Of a DNA stretch of 64,000 bases, positions 42,852 to 53,879 are shown piece by piece. The first letter of the stretch is position 1. Every line of letters starts with the position of its first letter. The stretch lies in contig CAZSUY010000002.1 of the NCBI GenBank assembly GCA_964610155.1, positions 62,001 through 126,000 on the forward strand, written 5' to 3'. Made by a program: the position numbers and the translations under genes. The notes under the pieces were generated by a model. It was not told the DNA's origin, did not search any database, and was given only the letters and a program-made list of their open reading frames with translations. The DNA is from JAFGBM01 sp964610155 (GTDB taxonomy: Bacteria > Actinomycetota > Actinomycetes > Actinomycetales > Demequinaceae).

Positions 42852-44228
42852 CTAGGCGCGTCCGAGCGCGATGTCCGTCATCTCGTCCCTAGACACGACC
42901 TTGACCCGTTCGCGCCCCTGGGCCTCGCCGAGGGCGCGCTCATGGGCGTCTAACACCTCCCAGTCGCTCCACTCGATCACCCTCACCCCCCGGCCCTTGA
43001 GCATTCCCAGGAGGTCGTCCGGGCTCAAGTCTTCTCGCAAGGCCACTCTCCCGGCGACGAGATCCCCCGCGTCCTCAAGGATGCTCCCAACCGTCTCCTG
43101 AGCGTCCTTCTTGGAATGTCCGATGACGCCCGACGGTCCCCTCTTGATCCAACCGGTCGCGTAGAAGCCGGGAACGGGTGCCCCATCCTCCGAGACGACT
43201 CGTCCGGCTATGGTGCGAATCACTCCCCGGCTCTCGTCGAAGGGCAGCCACTCGATAGGGGTTCCCCTATACCCGACCGCCCGGTAGACGGCCTGCACTT
43301 CATGCTCAACGAACTCGCCCGTCCCCTCGACGGTGCCATCACCCGCAAGCCTCATCCGCTCCATCCGGATCCCGGCGACCGCTCCCGCGCCGTCGTCCAG
43401 GATCGCGACGGGACTCAGAAGAAGGTGGAGGTGGATGCGCCGTGGGTTGCCAGCTGGCTCGCGCCCGGACCACTCGGTCAGGGTTTCGACCACCTGTCGC
43501 GCCTGTCGGTTGGATTCGATCGTCTCCAGCGAACCCTCGTCGAATTGGAGGCCTTCCGGGTCGATGATCACATCGACCCCGGGCACCTTTCCGATCTCCC
43601 TGAGCTCCAGGGGCGAGAACTTCGCCTGAGCCGGGCCACGCCGGCCGAAGATGTGGATATCCGTGGCCTGAGACTCCTCGAGGTCCCGCATCACCTCATC
43701 GGGGATGTCGGTCGAGGCGAGGTCGGCGGGCGCCTTGGCTAGGATGCGGGCGATGTCGAGGGCCACGTTGCCGACCCCTAGGATCGCAACCTCCCGGGCG
43801 GCGAGCGGCCAGGTGCGTGGACCGTCGGGATGGCCGTCGTACCAGGAGACGAAATCGGCCGAGCTATACGACCCCTTGAGGCCCTCACCCGGGATGCCGA
43901 GGGGGGCGTCTTTGGGCGAGCCGGTCGCGAGGACAACGGCGTCGTAGTGGGCTCGGAGGTCGCCGAGGCCGAGGTCACGGCCGATGTCGACGTTGGCGAG
44001 CAGCCGGATTCCGTCCCGCCTGAGTATCCCCGCGAGAGTGGTGATGATCTGCTTGATGTTCGGGTGGTCCGGGGCGACTCCGTACCGCACGAGCCCGAAG
44101 GGCGCGGGAAGCCTCTCGAAGACGTCAACGGAGGCGGAGAGGTCGGCTTTCATGAGGAGGTCGGCGGCGTAGACGCCAGAGGGACCGGAGCCGACGACGG
44201 CGACGCGGAGGGGTCGTTCCAGGCTCAC
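42852..44228 (-). CDS. Ferredoxin/adrenodoxin-NADP reductase, FprA-like
   Basis: This FAD enzyme passes electrons between NADPH and ferredoxins, for example for P450 or iron-sulfur enzymes. The 458-residue protein starts with the FAD motif VGSGPSGVYAADLL and the family segment FGLVRYGVAPDHPNIKQI. It has the NADP-binding VAILGVGNVALDIARIL near residue 150, and later FYATGWIKRGPSGVIGHSKKDA, closely like mycobacterial FprA. The start is GTG with AGGAG upstream. The electron acceptor cannot be named from the sequence. Confidence 0.9.
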   Translation of the reverse strand: MSLERPLRVAVVGSGPSGVYAADLLMKADLSASVDVFERLPAPFGLVRYGVAPDHPNIKQIITTLAGILRRDGIRLLANVDIGRDLGLGDLRAHYDAVVLATGSPKDAPLGIPGEGLKGSYSSADFVSWYDGHPDGPRTWPLAAREVAILGVGNVALDIARILAKAPADLASTDIPDEVMRDLEESQATDIHIFGRRGPAQAKFSPLELREIGKVPGVDVIIDPEGLQFDEGSLETIESNRQARQVVETLTEWSGREPAGNPRRIHLHLLLSPVAILDDGAGAVAGIRMERMRLAGDGTVEGTGEFVEHEVQAVYRAVGYRGTPIEWLPFDESRGVIRTIAGRVVSEDGAPVPGFYATGWIKRGPSGVIGHSKKDAQETVGSILEDAGDLVAGRVALREDLSPDDLLGMLKGRGVRVIEWSDWEVLDAHERALGEAQGRERVKVVSRDEMTDIALGRA

Positions 44229-44277
44229 GGATCTCCTCGGTTACGGGGGGTAGTGGAGGTGGGTTCGTCCGGCCCCG

Positions 44278-44283
44278 AGTATA
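44278..44283 (-). promoter_or_regulatory. -10 box candidate before the FprA-like gene
   Basis: TATACT on the minus strand, 50 nt before the gene start, is a good -10 sequence. No -35 match is seen at 17-18 nt. The rest of the 218 nt gap to the next gene contains no recognisable feature. Confidence 0.35.
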
Positions 44284-44446
44284 GACCGGGTGCCGCTGAT
44301 GGACGAAGGCAGACCGTGACCAAACCTCTAGACAGCGGAGGGCCCCTGAGCAATCGATTTCCCGTTCGGTGGTGACAACCGCTGGGGGACCAATCAGGGT
44401 GTGCCCGGTCTGATGTCAGGACACCCAGCGCCGAATCGAACGGAGG

Positions 44447-44863
44447 TCATCGATCTCGCTTGAATACGATCGGATCCTCGTCAACCCCACACGCGAAGAC
44501 AATAAGTGTGCTCCATCTGTCCCACGGAGGCCCATGCGTAGATAATTTGAACCCCTCGGCGCTGATTCTCATCGACCGCGGCAATGAGATATGTAGATCT
44601 CCTACTGGATCGAGGAACCACGTTCCCTCTCCTGACACCCTGCTGTCTTCTCCGACGTAGCAGTTGTAGGAGTGCACTGCTGATTCATGGAGCGGAACAT
44701 CCTCCGCTGAGGCTGTGAGATCACCTAACTCAAGATGACCCGGACCATCAATCTCGGTCCACGAAGACCCTTCTGGCCCTGGACCGGAATACACTTTGAA
44801 AAAGACGATCACGCCAAGAGCAATCACACACACAAGGAGCAGGATCGCTCTCTTTCTTCCCAC
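44447..44863 (-). CDS. Uncharacterised membrane-anchored protein, 138 aa
   Basis: No family is recognised. The start GTG has GGGAGGG 7 nt upstream, which makes it a convincing gene. The product begins with a short basic end (MGRKR), a hydrophobic helix at residues 6-22, then about 115 residues predicted to lie outside the membrane. It has two cysteines (68 and 125) that could form a disulphide, and a WTEIDGPGHLELGDLTASAED stretch. Its DNA looks clearly less GC-rich than the neighbours (about half G+C by eye), which suggests recent acquisition or weak selection. It stands alone between two conserved operons. Confidence 0.65.
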   Translation of the reverse strand: MGRKRAILLLVCVIALGVIVFFKVYSGPGPEGSSWTEIDGPGHLELGDLTASAEDVPLHESAVHSYNCYVGEDSRVSGEGTWFLDPVGDLHISLPRSMRISAEGFKLSTHGPPWDRWSTLIVFACGVDEDPIVFKRDR

Positions 44864-44939
44864 TATTGTTCCCTCCCTGGAGTGAATTGCCCTAGGTTTC
44901 GTTCCTATGTGGTTGAAAAGGCTAGTCCACGGCCTCGCG

Positions 44940-44956
44940 GGGTGGCTACGCCACCC
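44940..44956 (-). terminator. Hairpin at the polyprenyl synthase stop codon
   Basis: A 7 bp stem GGGTGGC/GCCACCC with a 3 nt loop overlaps the TAG stop codon (44946-44948). It is the only hairpin found at the end of the long respiratory operon and would have to act as the ribosome leaves. Confidence 0.4.
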
Positions 44957-45938
44957 GTGCGACGAGGTGGTCGGCGAAGCCCACGAGGGCCTCGGAGACC
45001 TCGCTGGCCGGAAGGTCGGCGATGGCGCTCTTTGCGCGTTCCGCCCACTCGCAGGCGAGCGCGATCGTCTCCTCCGCTACCTCATGCGTCGCAAGTTCCC
45101 CGACTACGTCCCCAAGTGCCGCGTCATCGGCCAGGTCGCCATCGATGCGAGCGAGGAGTTCGGCGTCGGCCGACCCGCCCCCCGCGACCACCCTCCGGCG
45201 AAGTAGCAGCACGGGCATGGTCGCCACGCGCTCCCTGAGGTCCGTGCCGGGAGTCTTGCCCGTGACCTTCCCCGCCGACCGAAGGTCGATCACGTCATCG
45301 GCGAGCTGGAACGCCACCCCCGCGTGCGCCCCATATTCCATCACCTGCCTGACTATCCCGGACTCGCACCCCCCGAACATCGCCCCGAAGCGAGCCGCCG
45401 TCGCGATGAGGGAACCGGTCTTGTCGGCCAGCACCTCGAGGTAGTGGGCTACGGGGTCCGCGCCCGGAGGCGGCCCCACCGTCTCATGGAGTTGCCCCAG
45501 GCACAGCCGCTCGAACGTCTCGGCCTGGATGCGCACGGCATCGGGACCGAGCCCGGAGACGATCCGGGCTGCCCGGGCGAATAGGAGGTCGCCGGTCAGG
45601 ATCGCCACCGAGTTCCCCCACACCTCGTGAGCCGACGGTGCACCCCGCCGGGTGGGTGCCGAATCCATGACATCGTCGTGGTAGAGGGTGGCCAGATGGG
45701 TGAGTTCGACGATGACCGCCGCGTCGATCACCTCCGGCCTCGAGCCGTCCCCGAGCTGGGCTGTGAGGAGGGTCAGGGCGGGCCGAAGCCGCTTGCCCCC
45801 CGCATCCACAAGGTGCCTGCTCGTCGCGTCCGCGAGCGAATCCCGTTGGGACACGGCATCGCGTAGCCTCTCCTCCACAATGGCCAACCGTGGTTCGATG
45901 ACTGCCCTCAGGGCAGCATCCTCAAGGGGCAGGCTCAC
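44946..45938 (-). CDS. All-trans polyprenyl diphosphate synthase (menaquinone side chain)
   Basis: This enzyme condenses isopentenyl diphosphate units into a long all-trans chain for menaquinone. The 330-residue protein has the first Asp-rich motif LYHDDVMD, preceded by ELTHLAT, the GKRLRPAL motif, and the second Asp-rich motif FQLADDVIDLRS. Chain length cannot be read with certainty. The start GTG overlaps the nuoN stop by 4 nt, tying quinone synthesis to complex I. It corresponds in position to the GrcC1-type gene next to htpX in mycobacteria. Confidence 0.9.
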   Translation of the reverse strand: MSLPLEDAALRAVIEPRLAIVEERLRDAVSQRDSLADATSRHLVDAGGKRLRPALTLLTAQLGDGSRPEVIDAAVIVELTHLATLYHDDVMDSAPTRRGAPSAHEVWGNSVAILTGDLLFARAARIVSGLGPDAVRIQAETFERLCLGQLHETVGPPPGADPVAHYLEVLADKTGSLIATAARFGAMFGGCESGIVRQVMEYGAHAGVAFQLADDVIDLRSAGKVTGKTPGTDLRERVATMPVLLLRRRVVAGGGSADAELLARIDGDLADDAALGDVVGELATHEVAEETIALACEWAERAKSAIADLPASEVSEALVGFADHLVARVA

Positions 45939-47500
45939 GGAACCAGGATGGCAGCATTTGTCGCGAGGGCAAGTGCGGCGGAAGGGAAGACCCCGATGGC
46001 GAGGGTAGCCACGGCGGTGATGGCGATCACGAGCGACGGTCCCCTCGACTCCGTAACCTTGACGGAATCCTCAAGGTCCTCAGGGACCGGAGTGAGGAAC
46101 ATCAGCACGATGACCCTGACATAGAAGAACACTGAGGCGGCCGATGCAATGACGGCGACGACGACGAGCGGCCACCCCCCGGCGACAATGGCGGCCTTGA
46201 ACGCCACGAACTTCCCGATGAAGCCCACGGTGAGCGGAATGCCCGCAAAGGACAGAAGGAAGACCGCCATCGCGGTGGCGAGCCAGGGGGATCGACGTCC
46301 GAGCCCGGCCCACTGGCCTAAGCGGGTCGCCTCCGCGCCGAGCGAGCCGTCCTTGGTAACCTCTCGGACCTGGCCGACAACGGCGAACGCGCCGAGGGTC
46401 GCGAGCCCATAGGCGAGCATGTAGAAGGGGACGGCCGCGAGAGCCTCCTTCTCGAACGAGGCAACGGCGACGAGCATGAAGCCGCCGTGGGCGATGGACG
46501 AATAGGCGAGCATCCGCTTGATGTCCGTCTGGACGATGGCGACGATCGTCCCCAAGAGCATGGTCGCGATGGCGACGGTCCACAACATGGGTGCAAGCTC
46601 CCATTCGAGGCGGTGTGCCGCGAGGTAGAGGAACCTCAAGAGCGCCGCGGCCGCCGCGGCCTTTGTCGCCGCCGCCATGAAGGCGGTAACTGGGGTGGGC
46701 GCCCCTTGGTAGGCATCGGGAATCCACGTGTGGAACGGGACCGCCCCCAACTTGAAGAGCAAACCCACCAGCATTAGCACCACGCCGACCAGGATGAACG
46801 GCTTGTCCCCCTGCCCCAGCCCATATACGGAATCTATGACGGCGAACGAAGTTGAGCCTGTACCGCCATGGAGAAGCGCGGCGCCGAAGAGAAGGATGGC
46901 CGACGCGAACGCCCCCATTAGGAAGTACTTGACCGCGGCCTCTTGAGAGAGAAGACGTCGTCGACGCGCCAGAGCCACGAGCACATAGAGGGGAAGGGAA
47001 AGGAGCTCAAGGACGACGAAGAGGATGAGGGTGTCCGACACCATCGTGAAGAGCATCATGCCGCCGGTCGAGAACATCGCGAGCGGGAAGACCTCCGTTT
47101 GGGCGAATCCCCGGCGCGACGCCTCGCGCTCCTCCTCAGAACCCGGGGCCGTGGCCGCGAGGGGAGTGAAGGCGTCGTCGCCCCCGACCCTAGAGGTGAA
47201 AAGAAGGACCGCGAGCGCGGCGAATATCGCGATCATCACGATCCAGATCAGGGACTGGCGATCCGAGACGATTCGGCCTCTGACGACCTCGACGCCATCC
47301 CCCTGAAGCACCGCCCACTGGAGGGCGGCGATGGTGGCGGCCGCGAGGGTGGCCACGATGGCGATCGTCGCCTGGAGGGGGCGGCGCACCCGGACCGCCG
47401 GAAGGACCGTCTCGACAAGGATCCCGATGACCGCGGCCCCGAAGACGATGAGGACGGGGGCGAGCGGCGCCCAGGCGATGATGGGGGTTTCGAAGGTCAC
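45935..47500 (-). CDS. nuoN: NADH-quinone oxidoreductase subunit N
   Basis: NuoN is one of three antiporter-like proton-pumping subunits of complex I. The 521-residue membrane protein has about fourteen helices and the family stretch GVVLMLVGLLFKLGAVPFHTWIPDAYQGAPTPV with the buried lysine, followed by AYSSIAHGGFML. The start is GTG, overlapping nuoM by 4 nt. It is the last nuo gene. Confidence 0.95.
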   Translation of the reverse strand: MTFETPIIAWAPLAPVLIVFGAAVIGILVETVLPAVRVRRPLQATIAIVATLAAATIAALQWAVLQGDGVEVVRGRIVSDRQSLIWIVMIAIFAALAVLLFTSRVGGDDAFTPLAATAPGSEEEREASRRGFAQTEVFPLAMFSTGGMMLFTMVSDTLILFVVLELLSLPLYVLVALARRRRLLSQEAAVKYFLMGAFASAILLFGAALLHGGTGSTSFAVIDSVYGLGQGDKPFILVGVVLMLVGLLFKLGAVPFHTWIPDAYQGAPTPVTAFMAAATKAAAAAALLRFLYLAAHRLEWELAPMLWTVAIATMLLGTIVAIVQTDIKRMLAYSSIAHGGFMLVAVASFEKEALAAVPFYMLAYGLATLGAFAVVGQVREVTKDGSLGAEATRLGQWAGLGRRSPWLATAMAVFLLSFAGIPLTVGFIGKFVAFKAAIVAGGWPLVVVAVIASAASVFFYVRVIVLMFLTPVPEDLEDSVKVTESRGPSLVIAITAVATLAIGVFPSAALALATNAAILVP

Positions 47501-49013
47501 TCTGACACCTCCGCGTCTTCAATCACGTCACCCATGGTCGTTGTGAGAACCGGGTCAAGCGCGACCTCCGCGGGAGCCCGGAGCGCATCGAGGGCGAGCC
47601 CCGGCGCAAATCCGAGGACGAGCATGAGGGCGATGAGCGGGCCGATGACGACACGCTCCCGCCAGGACAGGTCCGGGGTGGTCGCAGCCTCACCCTCCGG
47701 CGCCGGGCCGGTGAAGACCTTCTGATAGGCCAGGAGAATGTACAGTGCCGCGAGGATCGCCCCGGCGGCCGCCACGACGACCGCGACTCGGGCCACCTCG
47801 AACGAACCGATCAGCACCATGATCTCCGAGACGAACGGCGCAAGCCCGGGGAGGGCGAGCACCGAGAGGCCGACGATGAGGAAGAATCCGGCGAGCACGG
47901 GGGTCACCCTTTGCAGGCCACCGAAGTCCTCGATGCTGACGCTCCCCCGGCGCTCGGCGAGGAAGCCGACCAGGAGGAAGAGCGCTCCGGTGGAGAGGCC
48001 GTGGGTGAGCATGTAAAGGGAGGCTCCCTCGGCGGCCGTCTGCCGGAAGGCGAAGATTCCCAGGACCATGAGTCCGAAGTGGGAGATCGAGGCATAGGCG
48101 ACCATCCGGAGCAGGTCCTGCTGCCCGATCGCTAGCAACGCCCCGTAGATCACGGAGACGACGGCAAGGATGATGACGACCGGAGCCGCCCAATCCGACG
48201 CGTGGGGGAAGAGGGGGAGGCACAGCGTCAGCATCCCGAACGTCCCCACCTTGTCGAGGACGGCAACAAGCAGGGTTGTCGTGCCCACGCGGGCGGTCTG
48301 GGCAACGGTCGGCAACCAGGTGTGGAGGGGAACCATCGGAGCCTTGATGGCGAAGGCGAAGAAGAAGGCCAGGAACATCAGCCGCTCCGCCGTTTGATCG
48401 AGGGTCAATCCGGTGAGGTTGTCGAGGAGGAAACCCTGGTCCCCGCCGGGCCCCGCGACATAGAGGGCGATAACGCCCACGAGCATGACGAGTCCCCCAA
48501 CGAGCGAATAAATGAGGAACTTCACCGCCGCATAGCGCCGCTGCTCGCCGCCGAACAGCCCGATGAGGAAGTAAAGCGGAATGAGCATGGCTTCGAAGAG
48601 GAGGTAGAACAGGAAGAGATCGCGCGCGACGAAGATCCCGACCATGAAAGACTCGAGGAAAAGGATGAGCGCGAGGTAGTTGGCCGCCCGCCTCGGATCC
48701 GTGTCTTCCTTCCAGGCCGCGAGGACGACGAGGGGCGTCAGAACGGTCGAGAGGAGCACCAACACGAGACCGATTCCACTGACCCCGAGGGCCCAGCTCG
48801 CGCCGATCTGAGGGATCCATGGATGGGTCTCATTGAGTTGGGGGACTCCGGCCTGGTCGAGGCTGAAGGCGTTCGCCATCGCGATGGCGAGCCCCAGTTC
48901 CGCCAGGGCCACACCCAGGGCGATCTCTCGCACGTAGGAGCGCCCCCGGAACGTCTTCACGAGGATGGCCCCGACGGTGGGGAGGACGACGAGCACCGAA
49001 AGGTACGGGAACA

Positions 49014-49017
<4 letters not shown>
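47497..49017 (-). CDS. nuoM: NADH-quinone oxidoreductase subunit M
   Basis: This is an antiporter-like pump subunit. The 506-residue protein contains LFYLLFEAMLIPLYFLIGLFGGEQR, then FFFAFAIKAPMVPLHTWLPTVAQTARVG with the conserved Lys and His, and AYASISHFGLMVLGIF. About fourteen helices. The start overlaps the nuoL end by 4 nt (GTGA) and the gene ends in a 4 nt overlap with nuoN. Confidence 0.96.
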
Positions 49018-50894
<1,877 letters not shown>

Positions 50895-50896
50895 CC

Positions 50897-51196
50897 TCAG
50901 CCCTTCATTTCCGCAGGCTCGTCGAGCGAGATGCTCTGACGCGACCGGAAGACCGTGATGATGAGCGCCAATCCCACAACGACCTCGGCCGCGGCGACCA
51001 CCATGACGAAGAAGGCCAGGGCCTGCGCGGTGACGCTTCCCTTCGCCTGGGCGAAGGTGACGAGGAGGAGGTTGGAGGCGTTGAGCATGAGCTCGATACC
51101 CATGAGGGCGATGATGGCGTTCCGCCTGAGGAGGACGGCGGCCGCCCCGATCGAGAAGAGGATCGTCGCGAGAACCACGTAGTTCATTGGATTCAC
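50897..51196 (-). CDS. nuoK: NADH-quinone oxidoreductase subunit K
   Basis: This is a small three-helix membrane subunit with conserved glutamates in the proton path. The 99-residue protein has LRRNAIIALMGIELMLNASNL and FFVMVVAAAEVVVGLALI with both Glu residues. The start is GTG, overlapping nuoJ by 4 nt. Confidence 0.96.
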   Translation of the reverse strand: MNPMNYVVLATILFSIGAAAVLLRRNAIIALMGIELMLNASNLLLVTFAQAKGSVTAQALAFFVMVVAAAEVVVGLALIITVFRSRQSISLDEPAEMKG

Positions 51197-51927
51197 TCGG
51201 CATCACCGTCCTTCCCGATGGCTCGCCACTCGGAGCCTTCCTTGTCCTGCTTCCGGGCCCTGAGGACCCGCGAGATCGATGCCTCGACCGGCTTGCCTTC
51301 GTGGTCGAGGGCGGGGACGTCGAGGGCATTCCGCCTGGCGTATACGCCGGGCATCGGCTTGTTGACCGGATTGAGGCGCAGCCTGATGCGCTCCTCCGCG
51401 CGCGACTTCTGAGTTCGGCGCTCCTCGAGTCGCGGGAGGTGGGTCAGGACGACCGCTCCCACGGCCGCGCTGATCAGGATCAACCCCAGGATCTCCATCA
51501 CCAGCGCGAATTCGCCGAAGAGCACGTTGGCGATGGCCTGGGGATTGCCCCCCGTGTTCGCTTGGGCGAGACTTCCCTCCGGAATCTTCACCCGATCGAT
51601 GGTCGTCACGATAAGGATGGCCAGCCCGGTGGCCCCTGCGAGGGCGATCCACCTTTGGCCTCGGATGGTCTCGCGGAGGCTTTCGCGTTGATCCACCCCG
51701 ACCAACATCAGGACGAACAGGAAGAGCATCATGATCGCGCCGGTATAGACGATGATCTGAACCATTCCGAGGAACGGTGCCTCGAGTTGAACGTAGAAGA
51801 CCGCGAGGCTGATCATGACGAAGATCATGGCGGCGGCGACGTGGACGGCCTTGCGCGCGAACAGCAGGGTCGACGCAGCGAGGACGATCAGGGGTGCCAG
51901 CACCCAGAAGAGCACCTGCTCACCCAT
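51193..51927 (-). CDS. nuoJ: NADH-quinone oxidoreductase subunit J
   Basis: A membrane subunit next to the quinone site. The protein begins MGEQVLFWVLAPLIVLAAS and contains AMIFVMISLAVFYVQLEAPFLGMVQIIVYTGAIMMLFLFVLM, the NuoJ core. About five helices precede a polar tail of roughly 70 residues. The frame continues upstream to 52029; the ATG at 51925-51927 is the sensible start, giving 244 residues and an 8 nt overlap with nuoI. Confidence 0.94.
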   Translation of the reverse strand: MGEQVLFWVLAPLIVLAASTLLFARKAVHVAAAMIFVMISLAVFYVQLEAPFLGMVQIIVYTGAIMMLFLFVLMLVGVDQRESLRETIRGQRWIALAGATGLAILIVTTIDRVKIPEGSLAQANTGGNPQAIANVLFGEFALVMEILGLILISAAVGAVVLTHLPRLEERRTQKSRAEERIRLRLNPVNKPMPGVYARRNALDVPALDHEGKPVEASISRVLRARKQDKEGSEWRAIGKDGDAE

Positions 51928-52552
51928 GGCCCACCTCCGGAAGGCTGGGATCGTCGGGACGATTCTCGCGTACCCACTCGATCTGTTTCTTGACCGCCTT
52001 CGTGACGTCCCCGCGATAGTAGTCCGCATCCGTCGTCCCCGGCACCATGGGATGTGGAGCCAGGAGCATGCCGGGCTCGAGGGGAGCGAGGAGGTCGTGC
52101 TTCTCGTAGATCAGGCCCTCCCGCGTCGGCCCTTGGAGCTCGTACTCGTTCGTCATCGTCAGGGAGCGGGTCGGACAGGCCTCGATGCAGAGTCCGCAGA
52201 AGATGCATCTCAAATAGTTGATCTGGTAGACCCGCCCGTACCGCTCGCCCGGCGCGTATTGGGCCTCCGGCGTGTTCGCGTCTGCCTCGACGTAGATCGC
52301 GTCCGCGGGACACACCCAGGCACACAATTCGCAGCCGATGCACTTCTCCAGGCCATCGGGGTGGCGATTGAGTTGATGGCGGCCGTGGTAGCGGGGCGCC
52401 GTAGGAACCTTCTCCCGGGGATACTGCTCCGTCTTGGGTCGCCGGAAGATGTTCCGAAGGGTCACCCCAAAACCCGCGACGGGGGCGAAGAAACGCCCCG
52501 CCGTGCCCTTGCGCGGCAGATTCGAGACGAACGGGGAGTCGGCCTCAGTCAC
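51920..52552 (-). CDS. nuoI: NADH-quinone oxidoreductase subunit I
   Basis: NuoI carries two 4Fe-4S clusters (N6a, N6b) in the peripheral arm. The 210-residue protein has CIGCELCAWVCP and CIFCGLCIEACP, each with the CxxCxxCxxxC arrangement. The open frame goes back to 52675. GTG at 52550-52552 is chosen because AAAGGG precedes it, it overlaps the nuoH stop by 8 nt, and the family length is then met. Confidence 0.94.
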   Translation of the reverse strand: MTEADSPFVSNLPRKGTAGRFFAPVAGFGVTLRNIFRRPKTEQYPREKVPTAPRYHGRHQLNRHPDGLEKCIGCELCAWVCPADAIYVEADANTPEAQYAPGERYGRVYQINYLRCIFCGLCIEACPTRSLTMTNEYELQGPTREGLIYEKHDLLAPLEPGMLLAPHPMVPGTTDADYYRGDVTKAVKKQIEWVRENRPDDPSLPEVGHG

Positions 52553-53879
52553 GATGACCCTTTGCCTTGGTCGGTGGCCCTTTTCTTGAAGACCCAGACT
52601 CAACCGTTCGGCTGGCCCGGGGTGATGGAGGCAGCTTCTCGCCGGGCCTCGGCGGAACGGGGAAACCCCCGGCATGGGCGTCGATCTCCTTCACCCGAGC
52701 CTTGGCTGGCTTCTCCTGCTCGGGTTTGGTCGGCCACAGGAGGATGACGATAAATGCGACGCCCAGAACGATGACCGTCGGGATCATGACCTGCCTCATC
52801 TTCGGCAACCATTCCTCGACGTAGAGCACGCGGCCGATGCCCCACAGGACGACCCAGGAGAGGCCGAACGGAATGAGGATCTTCCACCCCAGCCGCATGA
52901 ACTGGTCGTACCGGAGCCGCATGAGCGATCCGCGCACCCAAACGAAGAAGAACATCAGGAGCCAGACCTTCGCCAGGAACCACAAGACGGGCCAGTAACC
53001 GGTATTGAGGACGCCGTCCGAGATCGCGCTAAGAGGCCAGGGCACCCTCCATCCGCCGAGGAAGAGGGTGGCCCCCACCGCGGAAACGTTGAGCATATTG
53101 ATGTATTCCGCTAGGAAGTACCAGGCGAACTTGATCGACGAATACTCGGTCATGTATCCGGCGACGAGTTCCCCCTCCGCCTCGGGCAGATCGAAGGGGA
53201 GGCGGTTCGTCTCCCCGATCATCGAGATGACATATAAGAAGAAGGCGGGGAACATCAGGACGCCCCACCAGAGATCCGTCTGCGCCGCGACGATGTCCTG
53301 GGTGTACATCGAGCCGGACATCATGAAGACCGTGACGAGCGAGAGGCCCATCGCGAGTTCGTACGAGATCACCTGCGCGGAGGAGCGGACGGCCCCCATG
53401 AGGGGATAGGTGGAGCCGGAGGCCCAACCTCCGAGGACGATGCCGTACACCCCGACCGCGGCGCACGCCAGGACGAACAGGACCGCCACCGGGAAGTCCG
53501 TCAGTTGAAGCGGAGTGACCTCGTTCGTGAAGGGGATGCGAACGGCCGGTCCGAAGGGGATGACCGAGAATACGAGGAAGGCACAGATGACCGAAACCAA
53601 GGGGGCGGCGAGATAGAGAACGCGGTCCGCCTTGCGAACGTTGACATCCTCCTTCAGGAGGAGTTTGAGCGCGTCGCCGACTAGCTGGAAAAGCCCGAAC
53701 GGGCCGTGGATGTTCGGTCCGTACCGTTCCTGCATCCGCGAAATGACCTTCCGCTCGAACCAGACGGCGAACAGAACGCTCAGCAGCAGGAACACCAGGA
53801 TCGCCACGGCTTTCACCGTCACGATCAGGAGGCCGTCTCCGTAGAGGGTCTGGTCCGGTGGAAGGGGGATATCCATCAT
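52545..53879 (-). CDS. nuoH: NADH-quinone oxidoreductase subunit H
   Basis: NuoH forms much of the quinone-binding cavity. The 444-residue protein has VWFERKVISRMQERYGPNIHGPFG, then LPFDLPEAEGELVAGYMTEYSS and WVRGSLMRLRYDQFMRLGWK, with eight or so helices. A Lys/Pro-rich cytoplasmic tail of about 60 residues follows, as in other actinobacteria. The ATG at 53877-53879 shares one base with the nuoG stop. Confidence 0.95.
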   Translation of the reverse strand: MMDIPLPPDQTLYGDGLLIVTVKAVAILVFLLLSVLFAVWFERKVISRMQERYGPNIHGPFGLFQLVGDALKLLLKEDVNVRKADRVLYLAAPLVSVICAFLVFSVIPFGPAVRIPFTNEVTPLQLTDFPVAVLFVLACAAVGVYGIVLGGWASGSTYPLMGAVRSSAQVISYELAMGLSLVTVFMMSGSMYTQDIVAAQTDLWWGVLMFPAFFLYVISMIGETNRLPFDLPEAEGELVAGYMTEYSSIKFAWYFLAEYINMLNVSAVGATLFLGGWRVPWPLSAISDGVLNTGYWPVLWFLAKVWLLMFFFVWVRGSLMRLRYDQFMRLGWKILIPFGLSWVVLWGIGRVLYVEEWLPKMRQVMIPTVIVLGVAFIVILLWPTKPEQEKPAKARVKEIDAHAGGFPVPPRPGEKLPPSPRASRTVESGSSRKGPPTKAKGHRD

